Source: Silanimonas sp021297925
GTDB taxonomy: Bacteria > Pseudomonadota > Gammaproteobacteria > Xanthomonadales > Xanthomonadaceae
Direction: 5' to 3'
NCBI GenBank assembly: GCA_027532825.1
Contig: JAPZTL010000010.1
Coordinates: 110,525 to 174,524 of the forward strand
DNA: 64,000 nucleotides
In this document: positions 16,633-25,337 of the stretch, piece after piece
How the letters are laid out: every line of letters begins with the position of its first letter
Numbering within the stretch: position 1 is the stretch's first letter
Notes under the pieces: generated by a model
Seen by the model: the letters and a program-made list of their open reading frames with translations, nothing else
Databases searched by the model: none
What the model was told of the DNA's origin: nothing
Position numbers and translations under genes: made by a program

Positions 16633-17685
16633 TCAGCGCCGCTCGCGTTCGATCGCCTGCGGTGCGGCCGGCGTCGCCGCTGCGGTGGCCGGGACGAAAC
16701 GGAGCACGCGGCCGGCCTCGTCGAGGTCGATGCGGCGCACATCGAGGCTGACCAGCGAACCGGAAAGCAGGTCGCCGCGCCACTCGCGGAACGCGTCGCC
16801 GGCATAGACGGCCAGGCCGGACGGCGCGACCGCCGTGTCCCACAGCAGCACCGGGTCGACCATGCCTTCGCGGCGCGTGGCCGCGCCGACCGGCTCGGCG
16901 GTGACGTAATCGCGGGTCAGGCTGACGAGCGGCCAGCCGTGGTTGTTGCCGGCCTGCACGCGGTTGAGTTCATCGCCGCCCAGCGAGCCATGCTCGGTGG
17001 CCCACACCGCGTTGCGCGCGGCGTCGACGGCGAGGCCCTGGCTGTTGCGGTGGCCGATCGACCACACGCCCGTGGCGCTGCCGGCGAACGGCGTAACCGC
17101 CGGGGCGCTGCCGTCGTCATTGATCCGCACGATCTTGCCCCAGTGGCTGGCCGGGTCCTGCGCCTTCTCGCGGATGAAGGCGGCGTCGAGCATCGTCGGT
17201 GGGTTGCCGCAGTCGCCGATCGAGACGAGCAGCGAACCGTCGGGCAGGAAAGCCAGTCGCGAGCCGAAGTGGCCGGCCGCGGGCTTGGGCGGGTTGCTCT
17301 CGAAGATCACCTCGAGGCCTTCCAGCGCCGTGCCGGTGAAACGCGCCCGGGCCACGCGCGTGGTGTTGGCCTCGGCGGTCCCATGGGAGTAGGTGGGATA
17401 GACGAGGCGGTTGTCGGCGAAACCGGGGTGCAACGCGACGTCCAGCAAGCCGCCTTGGTTCTGCGCGAACACCGCGGGCACGCCGGCCACGGGCTCGGGC
17501 TGCAGCATGCCGTCGCGGATCACGCGCAGTCGGCCGGGCCGCTCGGTGACCAGTGCGCTGCCATCGGGCAGGAACGCGAGGCCCCACGGGTGTTCCAAGC
17601 CTTCGATCCAGACCTCGCGGCGGGCACGGGAAGGATCGACACGCCATCGCACCGCATCGACCGTCAGCGGCACGTGCTCAGGCAC
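16633..17685 (-). CDS. PQQ-dependent sugar dehydrogenase-like protein (GSDH/sorbosone family)
   Basis: About 350 residues with the six-bladed propeller signatures of the glucose/sorbosone dehydrogenase family: GLEHPWGLAFLPDGSALVTER, NQGGLLDVALHPGF, NPPKPAAGHFGSRLAFLPDGSL, IVRINDDGS, GHRNSQGL and TEHGSLGGDELN (each read as a separate motif). These enzymes are usually periplasmic and oxidise sugars with PQQ. Here no convincing signal peptide can be read: the frame runs back into the divergent aldehyde dehydrogenase gene, and the best start is a GTG at 17685 that gives a soluble N-terminus. Either the start is misplaced, the protein is cytosolic, or a leader was lost. The substrate is unknown. 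Confidence 0.8.
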   Translation of the reverse strand: MPEHVPLTVDAVRWRVDPSRARREVWIEGLEHPWGLAFLPDGSALVTERPGRLRVIRDGMLQPEPVAGVPAVFAQNQGGLLDVALHPGFADNRLVYPTYSHGTAEANTTRVARARFTGTALEGLEVIFESNPPKPAAGHFGSRLAFLPDGSLLVSIGDCGNPPTMLDAAFIREKAQDPASHWGKIVRINDDGSAPAVTPFAGSATGVWSIGHRNSQGLAVDAARNAVWATEHGSLGGDELNRVQAGNNHGWPLVSLTRDYVTAEPVGAATRREGMVDPVLLWDTAVAPSGLAVYAGDAFREWRGDLLSGSLVSLDVRRIDLDEAGRVLRFVPATAAATPAAPQAIERERR

Positions 17686-17747
17686 GCACCGCAGGGCGGC
17701 AACCCCGGGAGTACACTCGGGCTTTCCGCCCTGCCGGCCCGACGCCC

Positions 17748-19181
17748 ATGGACAGCCGCGAACCCGCCCAAGCCCCGGCCTACACGCCGGCAGCACTGGC
17801 CACCACGCTCTCGACCCTTCGCGAGGCTTGGCGGACCCAGCGCCCGGAGTTCGCCCAGCGCCGCGCCGACCTCGACCGCCTCGCCGCCGCCATCAAGGCG
17901 AAGCGCGAAGCCATCGTCGAAGCGATCAACGCCGACTTCGGCCGCCGCGCGGCCGTCGAAACGCTGGCCGCCGACGTGATGGTGACGCTCGAGGAGATCA
18001 AGCACGTCCGCAAGCACCTGCGCTCGTGGATGAAGCCGAAACGCGCGCCGATCAACCTGCTGTTCCTGCCGGCCCGCGGCGAGATCCGCTTCCTGCCGCT
18101 CGGGGTGGTCGGCATCGTCGCGCCGTGGAACTACCCGTTCCAGCTGGCGATCATCCCGCTCGTCGACGCGATCGCCGCCGGCAACCACGTGATGATCAAG
18201 CCCAGCGAGTTCACGCCGCGCACCAGCGCGCTGATCCGCGAGCTCTGCGCCGAGGTGTTCCCAGCCGATCGCGTCGCGGTCATCGAGGGCGATGCCGCGG
18301 TGGGTGCCGCCTTCACCAGCCTGCCTTTCGACCACCTGCTGTTCACCGGCAGCACCGCCGTGGGCCGCAAGGTGATGGCCGCCGCCGCGCCGAACCTCGT
18401 GCCGGTGACGCTCGAGCTCGGCGGCAAGTCGCCGGCGCTGATCGCCCCCGGCTACGACATCGTCCACGCGGCCGAGCGCATCGCCACCGGCAAGCTCTTC
18501 AACGCCGGCCAGACCTGCGTGGCGCCCGACTACGTGCTGGTGCCCGAAGCACAGCGCGAAGCCTTCATCGCGGCATTCCTCGCCGCGGTGGCCAAGCGCC
18601 TGCCCACGCTGGCCGGCAATGCCGACCTCACCTGCGTGATCAACCCCCGGCAGTCGCAACGCCTGCGAGAATGGCTGGACGACGCCAAGCAGCGCGGCGT
18701 GGCGATCCGCCAGCACGCGCCGGATGACGGCAAGACCGCGCCGGGCGAAATCATCCCGCCGACCGTGCTGATCGACCCGCCGGACGAGGCTCGCGTGATG
18801 CAGGAGGAGATCTTCGGCCCCCTGCTGCCGGTGAAGGGCTACCGCACGCACGACGAGGCCCTCGCCTACATCCTCGGCCGCGACCGCCCGCTCGCCTTCT
18901 ACCCCTTCGACCACGACCGCGAACGCCTCGAGCGCACGCTCGACACCGTCGTGGCGGGCAGCGTCTGCGTCAACGACACGCTGATCCAGTTCGGCCAGCA
19001 CGAGCTGCCGATCGGCGGCGTCGGCGCCTCGGGCATGGGCCATTACCACGGCCACCAGGGCTTCCTGACGTTCAGCAAGGCCATGCCGGTGATGCGGCAG
19101 GCCCGGTTGAACGGGATGTTCCTGTTCGACCAGCCCTATTCGGGGCTGATGAAGCGGGTGCTGGATGTCCTGACGCGCTGA
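17748..19181 (+). CDS. NAD(P)-dependent aldehyde dehydrogenase, coniferyl-aldehyde type
   Basis: A 477-residue class-3-like ALDH. The cofactor-binding region shows GIVAPWNYPFQLAI and KPSEFTPRT, the catalytic base region LELGGKSPAL, and the nucleophile Cys in NAGQTCVAPDY. The C-terminal half carries EEIFGPLLPV and the GGVGASGMGHYHG segment typical of the ALDH3/coniferyl-aldehyde dehydrogenase branch. It would oxidise aldehydes to acids in the cytosol; the physiological substrate (aromatic or long-chain aldehyde) cannot be decided. The ATG at 17748 lies 62 bases from the divergent sugar-dehydrogenase start, so the two may share a control region. Confidence 0.88.
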   Translation: MDSREPAQAPAYTPAALATTLSTLREAWRTQRPEFAQRRADLDRLAAAIKAKREAIVEAINADFGRRAAVETLAADVMVTLEEIKHVRKHLRSWMKPKRAPINLLFLPARGEIRFLPLGVVGIVAPWNYPFQLAIIPLVDAIAAGNHVMIKPSEFTPRTSALIRELCAEVFPADRVAVIEGDAAVGAAFTSLPFDHLLFTGSTAVGRKVMAAAAPNLVPVTLELGGKSPALIAPGYDIVHAAERIATGKLFNAGQTCVAPDYVLVPEAQREAFIAAFLAAVAKRLPTLAGNADLTCVINPRQSQRLREWLDDAKQRGVAIRQHAPDDGKTAPGEIIPPTVLIDPPDEARVMQEEIFGPLLPVKGYRTHDEALAYILGRDRPLAFYPFDHDRERLERTLDTVVAGSVCVNDTLIQFGQHELPIGGVGASGMGHYHGHQGFLTFSKAMPVMRQARLNGMFLFDQPYSGLMKRVLDVLTR

Positions 19182-19226
19182 TCGCCGCGCGCCGGATCGG
19201 CCCGTCCTCGTCCGCAGGGACACCGC

Positions 19227-19877
19227 ATGCTGTGGCTCGCCCTTTCATTGACGTTCGCCTACCTCGCGGTGCGGGAACTGCTCTCCCCGTGGAACCGCGA
19301 CCATCCGCAGCCGATCTACCTGCCCTACCTGCTTCTGGTGAGCGCGCTCGCGGTGGCCTTCGCCTGGCCGCCGGTGTCGACGTGGCGCTTCGAGCGCTTC
19401 CTCGAATCACGGGCACGGACGCTGACCGAGGGTCGGCCGGTCTCGGTGCACTGCAATACCGTCTTCGACACGATGCTCGATCCGAACTCGCTGGCCGCGG
19501 GCCACGCGAACCTGCAGACGGGACGGATCGTGCTTCAGAAGCCCTGGTGCTCGACCCTGCGCGACTACCTCGATGATCCCGCCGCGGCGGACGAGCGCCG
19601 CATCCAGAGCCTCAACCTCTTCACCCATGAGGTGATGCACGTGCGCGGCCTCCTCGACGAGCGCGTCACCGAGTGCCACGCCGTGCAGTACAACCGGCGC
19701 ATGGCCGAGTTGCTCGGCGTTCCCGCGCCCTTGGCGCTCGACCACGCGCAGCGCTACTACCGCGAAAGCTATGCCCGGCGGGCCGAGGTCGGGGGGCTTG
19801 CGGGGTCCTACCACTCCCCGGAGTGCGCCCCGGGACGCGCGCTGGACCTTCGGCTGCCGGACTCGATCTGGCGGTAG
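19227..19877 (+). CDS. Two-TM membrane protein with HExxH motif, function unknown
   Basis: A 216-residue protein. Two N-terminal hydrophobic segments (LWLALSLTFAYLAV and IYLPYLLLVSALAVAFAWP) are followed by a soluble domain from about residue 55. The domain contains LFTHEVMHVRGLLDERVTECH: His134-Glu135-x-x-His138, and an Asp/Glu cluster (D144, E145, E149) that could supply a third zinc ligand. The placement after SLNLFTHEVMH resembles small zincin-type metallopeptidases, but I do not recognise the family, and the domain is short for a protease. It sits 45 bases after the aldehyde dehydrogenase with an AGGGA site before the ATG. A structural HExxH without catalysis is also possible. Confidence 0.65.
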   Translation: MLWLALSLTFAYLAVRELLSPWNRDHPQPIYLPYLLLVSALAVAFAWPPVSTWRFERFLESRARTLTEGRPVSVHCNTVFDTMLDPNSLAAGHANLQTGRIVLQKPWCSTLRDYLDDPAAADERRIQSLNLFTHEVMHVRGLLDERVTECHAVQYNRRMAELLGVPAPLALDHAQRYYRESYARRAEVGGLAGSYHSPECAPGRALDLRLPDSIWR

Positions 19878-19975
19878 GCACCGGGGGACTTCCGGCGGCC
19901 CGACGAATCCCCGCTGTCAACGTCCACGCCCATGGTGCGTTCGTGGGCGGGATATCTGCCTCGACGAGGTCGGCC

Positions 19976-22279
19976 ATGGCGTTCACGGGGCGGTTCCTGG
20001 TGCCGATGCTGGCGGGCTTGGCGCTGGCGGCGGCCGGTCCGGCCGTCGGTGCGCGGGTCGAGGCCGCGACGTGGACCGTCGGTGGCGTCGAACGCACCTT
20101 CCGGGTCGCGACCCCCGATGGCTGGGATGGGCAGACGCCCTTGCCGCTGGTGCTTGCCCTGCATCCCTTCGGCAGCAACGGGGACGCCTTCCTGCGCAGC
20201 TCCGGATGGCTGGAGGTCTCCGACCGCCATCGCGTGATGGTGGTCTCGCCGGACGGAAGTCGTCGCGCCGGTGCCAGCGGGTTCAACTGGAACAGTTACA
20301 CCTTCGACGGCAGCGGCCCGGACGACCTCGGGTTCCTCGCCGCGCTGCCTGCCGAAGTGGCCCGGCGCTGGTCCGTCGCCTCGACTCGCGTGTACGTCAC
20401 CGGGTTCTCGAACGGCGCGATGATGGCCAGCACCCTGGCCTGCGCCCGCCCCCGCCTGTTCGCCGCCTACGCGCCGGTCTCCGGGGGGTGGTTGAGCGCC
20501 TACGGCGGGTCGGAAGCACCCTGCACGCCCGATGCCCCGGTCGACATCTGGCTGTGGCGGGGTGAACGCGAATCGCAGGTCACGGGAACCTCCAACCCGC
20601 AGCCGCGGAATGTCCAGGATGCCGCGCAACGCGACTTCTGGGTCGCGCACAACGGCGGCGGGATGCCGGTCTCGGTGACGGAGACGATCACCATCGACGG
20701 TCGGTCCGTGACCCATCGGACCCAGCGCTGGAGCAGCGCCGCCGAGACGTGGTTCACCGAAGTCGCTGGCGCCAGCCATCAGTACTTTCCCGGTGCCGCA
20801 GAGCGCATCTGGAGCGAATTCTTCGTCGGCCGGCAGCTCGATGCGTCGACGCCTCACACGACCGCCGACCCCGGACTGGAGTACGCTTGGTCGCTGTTCG
20901 GCAACGGCGTCGCGCGAGGCGTCGCCCTGGCGGCCAATGGCGATGTGTGGGTGGCCGGGAGCTATGCCGGCTCGCTCGCCCTCGGCGGGCGTCAGATCAA
21001 CAGCCGGGGTGCATCCGACGCCTTCGTGGCCCGCATAGACGCCAACGGACAGGTCTTGGCCCTGACGGGCCTCGGGGGGGCCGCAAGCGACGTCGCGACC
21101 GACATCGTGGTCTCGGACGACGGCCGCATCTTCGTCACCGGAGGTTTCACGGGGGGGTTGGGCGAAGGCACTCCCACCCTCCCGGCCTTCGGCCGGATGG
21201 ACACCTTCGTCGCCGAACTCGACGCCTCGGGCGCGATCGTCTCGGCGACGTCGATGGGCGGAACCGGGGACGACTACGGCAATGAAGTGGATGCGCGCGC
21301 CGGCCGCGTGGCCATCGCGGTGAACGCGACCTCGGGCATCAGCGTTCCACCCCTCGGTGCGCTGCCGTATTCCGGCGGCGATGAAGGTTATGTCGTGGTT
21401 CTGGACGATCGCCTCCGCCCGCTGTCGTCGCACCAGGTGGGAGGCGCCGGGGCGGCGTCGGTGCGCGCCGTGGCCATCGGCGAGGGCATGGTCGCCTTCG
21501 CCGGCGAATGCGTGGGCGACCTGCAGATGCTCGGGGCGTCGCTCCGCTGCGACGATGCAACCGACGGCTACGTCGCCGGGCTCGCCATGGCGTCGGGCGA
21601 GGCCTGGGTCCGCTTCGCCGATGGCACCGGCCTGCAGTCGGTCCGCGGCGTTGGCATCGATGGCTCGGGGAACGTCACGGCACTGGGCCGCTTCGATGCC
21701 GCCGCACGACTCGACGCGGCGGTCCACCTGACCTCCTTCGGAAGCAAGGACCTGATGGTGTGGCGACTGGACTCGCGGGGCCGCACGCTGGGTGCGCTGC
21801 CGGTGGGAAGCGCCGGGAACGACGAAGGCGGCGAGCTCGTGGTGTTCCCCAATGGCGTGTTCTCCATCGCGGGGCACTTCCGGGGCGCGCCGGTACTGAA
21901 GCGCCTGGATTCACCGCCACACCACCAGGGTGGCGCCGACGAGGTCGTCCTGTCCTTTTCCGGTCGCGGCGACCTGATCGGCATCTCGCGCGGCGGCGGC
22001 GCGGGCGACGAGATCCACTACGCCATGGCGGAGTCGACCCGGGGCAACGTGACCGTGGGGACGTACTACGGCGACACCCGTTTCGGCAGCCGCGCGAGCA
22101 ACGGGGAAGGGTTCTACGTCTCGTTCCGGAAGTTCGTCCCGATGATCGCGCCACGGGCTGCGGGAGGCGGCCCGGTGCCAACGGACGCGTCCGCGACACC
22201 GCCGGTGACGACCGGAGCGACGCCACGGGCGACCCGCCGCGATGCCGCCCGCACGGCCCGTCGAGATCCCACGCGGTGA
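19976..22279 (+). CDS. Secreted PHB-depolymerase-type esterase fused to beta-propeller-like repeats
   Basis: A 767-residue exported protein with a signal peptide (about 1-26, LAGLALAAAGPAVGA). An alpha/beta-hydrolase domain of the PHB depolymerase/feruloyl-esterase family follows (about 30-290): LALHPFGSNGD, nucleophile Ser145 in TGFSNGAMM, and a His in GASHQYFPG. From about 300 to 720 the chain is made of repeats of the SBBP type, for example GVALAANGDVWVAGSYAG, DIVVSDDGRIFVTGGFTG and GVGIDGSGNVTALGRF. A basic Arg/Ala/Thr-rich tail ends the protein. It probably hydrolyses an ester polymer or feruloyl-type ester outside the cytoplasm, with the propeller as a binding platform. Start by first ATG before the signal peptide; a GTG further upstream is possible. 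Confidence 0.8.
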   Translation: MAFTGRFLVPMLAGLALAAAGPAVGARVEAATWTVGGVERTFRVATPDGWDGQTPLPLVLALHPFGSNGDAFLRSSGWLEVSDRHRVMVVSPDGSRRAGASGFNWNSYTFDGSGPDDLGFLAALPAEVARRWSVASTRVYVTGFSNGAMMASTLACARPRLFAAYAPVSGGWLSAYGGSEAPCTPDAPVDIWLWRGERESQVTGTSNPQPRNVQDAAQRDFWVAHNGGGMPVSVTETITIDGRSVTHRTQRWSSAAETWFTEVAGASHQYFPGAAERIWSEFFVGRQLDASTPHTTADPGLEYAWSLFGNGVARGVALAANGDVWVAGSYAGSLALGGRQINSRGASDAFVARIDANGQVLALTGLGGAASDVATDIVVSDDGRIFVTGGFTGGLGEGTPTLPAFGRMDTFVAELDASGAIVSATSMGGTGDDYGNEVDARAGRVAIAVNATSGISVPPLGALPYSGGDEGYVVVLDDRLRPLSSHQVGGAGAASVRAVAIGEGMVAFAGECVGDLQMLGASLRCDDATDGYVAGLAMASGEAWVRFADGTGLQSVRGVGIDGSGNVTALGRFDAAARLDAAVHLTSFGSKDLMVWRLDSRGRTLGALPVGSAGNDEGGELVVFPNGVFSIAGHFRGAPVLKRLDSPPHHQGGADEVVLSFSGRGDLIGISRGGGAGDEIHYAMAESTRGNVTVGTYYGDTRFGSRASNGEGFYVSFRKFVPMIAPRAAGGGPVPTDASATPPVTTGATPRATRRDAARTARRDPTR

Positions 22280-22310
22280 TCGATGCCAGCATCGTCGCTA
22301 TCCTTGGGCG

Positions 22311-24365
22311 ATGCGAACCACCGACAACCCCCTGCTCTCGCCGGCCCTGCTGCCGGACTTCCCCGCCCTCCAGCCCGCGCACGTCGTGCCCGCCGTCGAG
22401 GCGGTGCTCGCCGATTACCGCGCGGCCGTCGAGCGCCTCGTCGCCGATCCGGCCGCCCGCGATTTCGACGCACTCATCGCACCGCTCGAACGGCTGGACG
22501 AACAGCTCTCGCGCACGTGGTCGCCGGTCTCGCACCTGCACGGCGTGAAGGACTCCCCGGAGCTGCGCGAGGTCTATTCGGAAGCCGACGAACGCATCAC
22601 CGAGTTCACCACCGAGCTCGGCCAGCACCGCGGCCTGTTTGATGCCATGAAGGCCGTACGCGAAGGCACCGCCTTCGATGCGCTCGATCGCGCGCAGCGC
22701 ACGCTGGTCGAAGACAGCCTGCGCGGCTTCCGCAACTCCGGCGTCGCGCTGGAAGAGCCGGCGCGCACGCGCTTCCGCGAGATCCAGACCGAGCTCTCGA
22801 AGCTGGACACCGCGTTCGAGGAGGCGGTGCTCGACGCCTCCGAGGCGTGGACGCTGGCGCTCACCGAGGCGCAACTCGCCGGCCTGCCGCCCTCCGCGCG
22901 TGATCTGTTGGCGGGCCAGGCGAAGGCGAAGGGCAAGGACGGCTTCCTCGCCACGCTGAAGGGGCCGGTGGTGCAGGCGATCCTGGCCCACGCCGACGAC
23001 CGCGCGCTGCGCGAGGCCGTGTACACCGCCTACAACACGCGCGCCTCCGACCAGGGGCCGCAGGCCGGTACGTTCGACAATTCGGAACGCATCGCCAGGA
23101 TCCTCGCGCTGCGGCACGAGTCCGCGCAGCTGCTCGGTTTCCCGAGCGCCGCGCACGAATCCCTCGAGGACAAGATGGCCGGCACGCCCGAGCGCGTGCT
23201 CGCCTTCCTGCGCGAGCTCGCCGCCAAGGCGCGGCCGGTCGCGCAGCGGGAGCTGGAGGAGCTGCGGGCCTTCGCCGCGAGCGAGCTGGGCCTCCACGAC
23301 CTGCAGCCCTGGGACGTCGGCTGGGCCAGCGAGAAGCGGCGCGTCGCGCGCTACGCGTTCGAGGAGGAGCAGATCAAGCCCTACTTCGCGCTGCCCGGCG
23401 TGCTCAAGGGCGTGCTCGACATCGCCACCGACGTGTTCGGCGTGCATTTCCGCGAGCGCCATGATGTCGCGACTTGGCACGACGACGTGCAGTACTTCGA
23501 CGTGCTCGACGCCGACGGCACGGTACGCGCCGGCGTCTACTTCGACCACTACGCGCGCGAGGGCAAGCGCGGCGGCGCCTGGATGGACGTGTGCCGCACG
23601 CGACTCGGCCTCACCGGCCAGATCCCGGTCGCCTACCTGACCTGCAATGCCGCACCGCCCGTCGAAGGCCGCCCCAGCCTGCTCACCCACGACGACGTCA
23701 TCACCCTGTTCCACGAGTTCGGCCACGGCCTGCACCACCTGCTCACCGAGATCGGTTGGCCGGCGGTGTCGGGCATCAACGGCGTCGAGTGGGATGCCGT
23801 CGAGCTGCCCAGCCAGTTCATGGAGAACTTCGCGTGGAAGCGCGAAGCCCTCGACCGCTTCGCGCGCCACTGGCAGACCGGCGATCCGCTCCCCGACGAC
23901 CTGTTCGCGAAGATGACCGCGGCGCGGCATTACCACGCCGGCCTGTTCCTGGTGCGCCAGCTGGAGTTCGCGCTGTACGACTTCCGCCTGCACCTCGAGT
24001 ACGACCCGGCGAAAGGGCCGCGCACGCTTGAATTGCTCGAGGAAGTGCGCGCCGAAGTGAGCGTGATCACGCCGCCGGCTTGGCACCGCTTCCCGCACGC
24101 GTTCACGCACATCTTCGCGGGCGGCTACGCCGCGGGCTACTACAGCTACCTGTGGGCCGAGGTCTTGAGCGCCGATGCCTTCGGCGCCTTCGAGGAAGCC
24201 GCGGCCGCCGCGGGCAGCGTGTTCGACGCCGCCACCGGCGCGCGCTACCGCCGCGAGATCCTCGCGGTCGGCGGTTCACGACCGGCACTCGAAAGCTTCA
24301 TCGCCTTCCGCGGCCGCGAGCCCGACCCGAACGCGCTGCTGCGAAGCTACGGGCTCGCGGCCTGA
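22311..24365 (+). CDS. prlC: Oligopeptidase A (M3 metallopeptidase)
   Basis: A 684-residue thimet-type oligopeptidase of normal length. It has the zinc site HEFGHGLHHLLTE (first His about residue 468), the downstream EWDAVELPSQFMENF segment with the third ligand, and the C-terminal substrate-lid region YAAGYYSYLWAEV. The enzyme degrades short peptides, including cleaved signal peptides, in the cytosol. No signal peptide is present. The start MRTTDNPLL is the first ATG after the esterase stop, 31 bases downstream. The next gene begins 11 bases after its stop, so the two are probably co-transcribed. The dcp/PrlC branches are close, but the length and the start (NPLLSPALLPDF) favour PrlC. Confidence 0.92.
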   Translation: MRTTDNPLLSPALLPDFPALQPAHVVPAVEAVLADYRAAVERLVADPAARDFDALIAPLERLDEQLSRTWSPVSHLHGVKDSPELREVYSEADERITEFTTELGQHRGLFDAMKAVREGTAFDALDRAQRTLVEDSLRGFRNSGVALEEPARTRFREIQTELSKLDTAFEEAVLDASEAWTLALTEAQLAGLPPSARDLLAGQAKAKGKDGFLATLKGPVVQAILAHADDRALREAVYTAYNTRASDQGPQAGTFDNSERIARILALRHESAQLLGFPSAAHESLEDKMAGTPERVLAFLRELAAKARPVAQRELEELRAFAASELGLHDLQPWDVGWASEKRRVARYAFEEEQIKPYFALPGVLKGVLDIATDVFGVHFRERHDVATWHDDVQYFDVLDADGTVRAGVYFDHYAREGKRGGAWMDVCRTRLGLTGQIPVAYLTCNAAPPVEGRPSLLTHDDVITLFHEFGHGLHHLLTEIGWPAVSGINGVEWDAVELPSQFMENFAWKREALDRFARHWQTGDPLPDDLFAKMTAARHYHAGLFLVRQLEFALYDFRLHLEYDPAKGPRTLELLEEVRAEVSVITPPAWHRFPHAFTHIFAGGYAAGYYSYLWAEVLSADAFGAFEEAAAAAGSVFDAATGARYRREILAVGGSRPALESFIAFRGREPDPNALLRSYGLAA

Positions 24366-24376
24366 GCGGCGTCGCG

Positions 24377-25321
24377 ATGGCCTTGGCCACCGGCCTGCTG
24401 GTCCGCCTGCCGAACTACGTCGGCGATGCCGTCTGCGCCTTGCCGGCGCTGCAGGCGCTGGCCACGCGGGGCGCGTTACTGGCGCTGGGCCCGTCGTGGG
24501 CCGTGCCCCTGCTCGCCGCCGCCGGATTGGCGGCGCGTCCCTACCCGCGCGGGCTGCGGGCCCGCGTCGGCGTCCTTCGCGCTACCGCGCAAGACGCCGG
24601 CACGCGGCGGATCCTGCTGCTGACTCACAGCTTCAGCAGTGCACTCGAAGCCCGGCTGGCGGGCCTCGCGCCGATCGGCTTCGCGAAAGACGGCCGACGC
24701 CTGCTGCTTGCGCGCAGCGCCGGCCGGCTGCCCGGTGGTCATCTGGTCGAGGACTATGCCCACCTCGCCCGCGTTGCCGACGCGCCTGTCGATGTCTCGA
24801 TGGCCGCATGGACGCCGACGTGGCCGGGACCGCGCGCCGACAACGTCCGCATCGACGCGGCCCATGCGCGCGCGCAGGCCGCGCTGGGCGATGCGCGGCC
24901 TTACGCCCTGCTGGTGCCGCGCGCCGGCGGCGGGCATGGCGGGGCCACCAAGGACTGGCCCAGCATGGCGCGTCTCATGCCGGTACTGTGGGCCGCGGGC
25001 CTGCGCGTGGTCATGGCGCCAGGCCCCGGTGAGGCGGCGGCGTTCGCGACGGCCGCGCCCGGTGCGGAAACGCTCGGGGGCCTGGACCTCGTCGCCTTGG
25101 GCGTGCTCGCGGCGAAGGCCCGCGTCGTCATCGCCCCCGATTGCGGTCCGGGGCATCTCGCCGCCGCCGCGGGGGCCCGCGGCGTGGCCATCTTCGGACC
25201 CACCGATCCCGCGCGCTCGCGGCCGTGGTCACCGCGCGTCGAGGTGCTGGGCGGTGGTGGTGCTTGGCCTACGGAATCTGACGTGCACACGGCGATCGCG
25301 CGGCTCCTCGCCAGCCCCTGA
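24377..25321 (+). CDS. Glycosyltransferase family 9 (ADP-heptose:LPS heptosyltransferase-like)
   Basis: A 314-residue GT-B enzyme of family 9. The N-terminus LLVRLPNYVGDAVCALPAL is the WaaF/RfaF-type acceptor-domain motif, and the C-terminal half ends with GPGHLAAAAGARGVAIFGPTDPAR, the nucleotide-sugar binding segment seen in heptosyltransferases. It would transfer a heptose, or a related sugar, to lipopolysaccharide core at the inner membrane. The stop of oligopeptidase A is 11 bases upstream, so transcription is probably shared. The exact acceptor (first or second heptose) cannot be called. At 314 residues it is slightly shorter than E. coli WaaF. Confidence 0.83.
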   Translation: MALATGLLVRLPNYVGDAVCALPALQALATRGALLALGPSWAVPLLAAAGLAARPYPRGLRARVGVLRATAQDAGTRRILLLTHSFSSALEARLAGLAPIGFAKDGRRLLLARSAGRLPGGHLVEDYAHLARVADAPVDVSMAAWTPTWPGPRADNVRIDAAHARAQAALGDARPYALLVPRAGGGHGGATKDWPSMARLMPVLWAAGLRVVMAPGPGEAAAFATAAPGAETLGGLDLVALGVLAAKARVVIAPDCGPGHLAAAAGARGVAIFGPTDPARSRPWSPRVEVLGGGGAWPTESDVHTAIARLLASP

Positions 25322-25337
25322 TCGGGGGGATCCGCGG

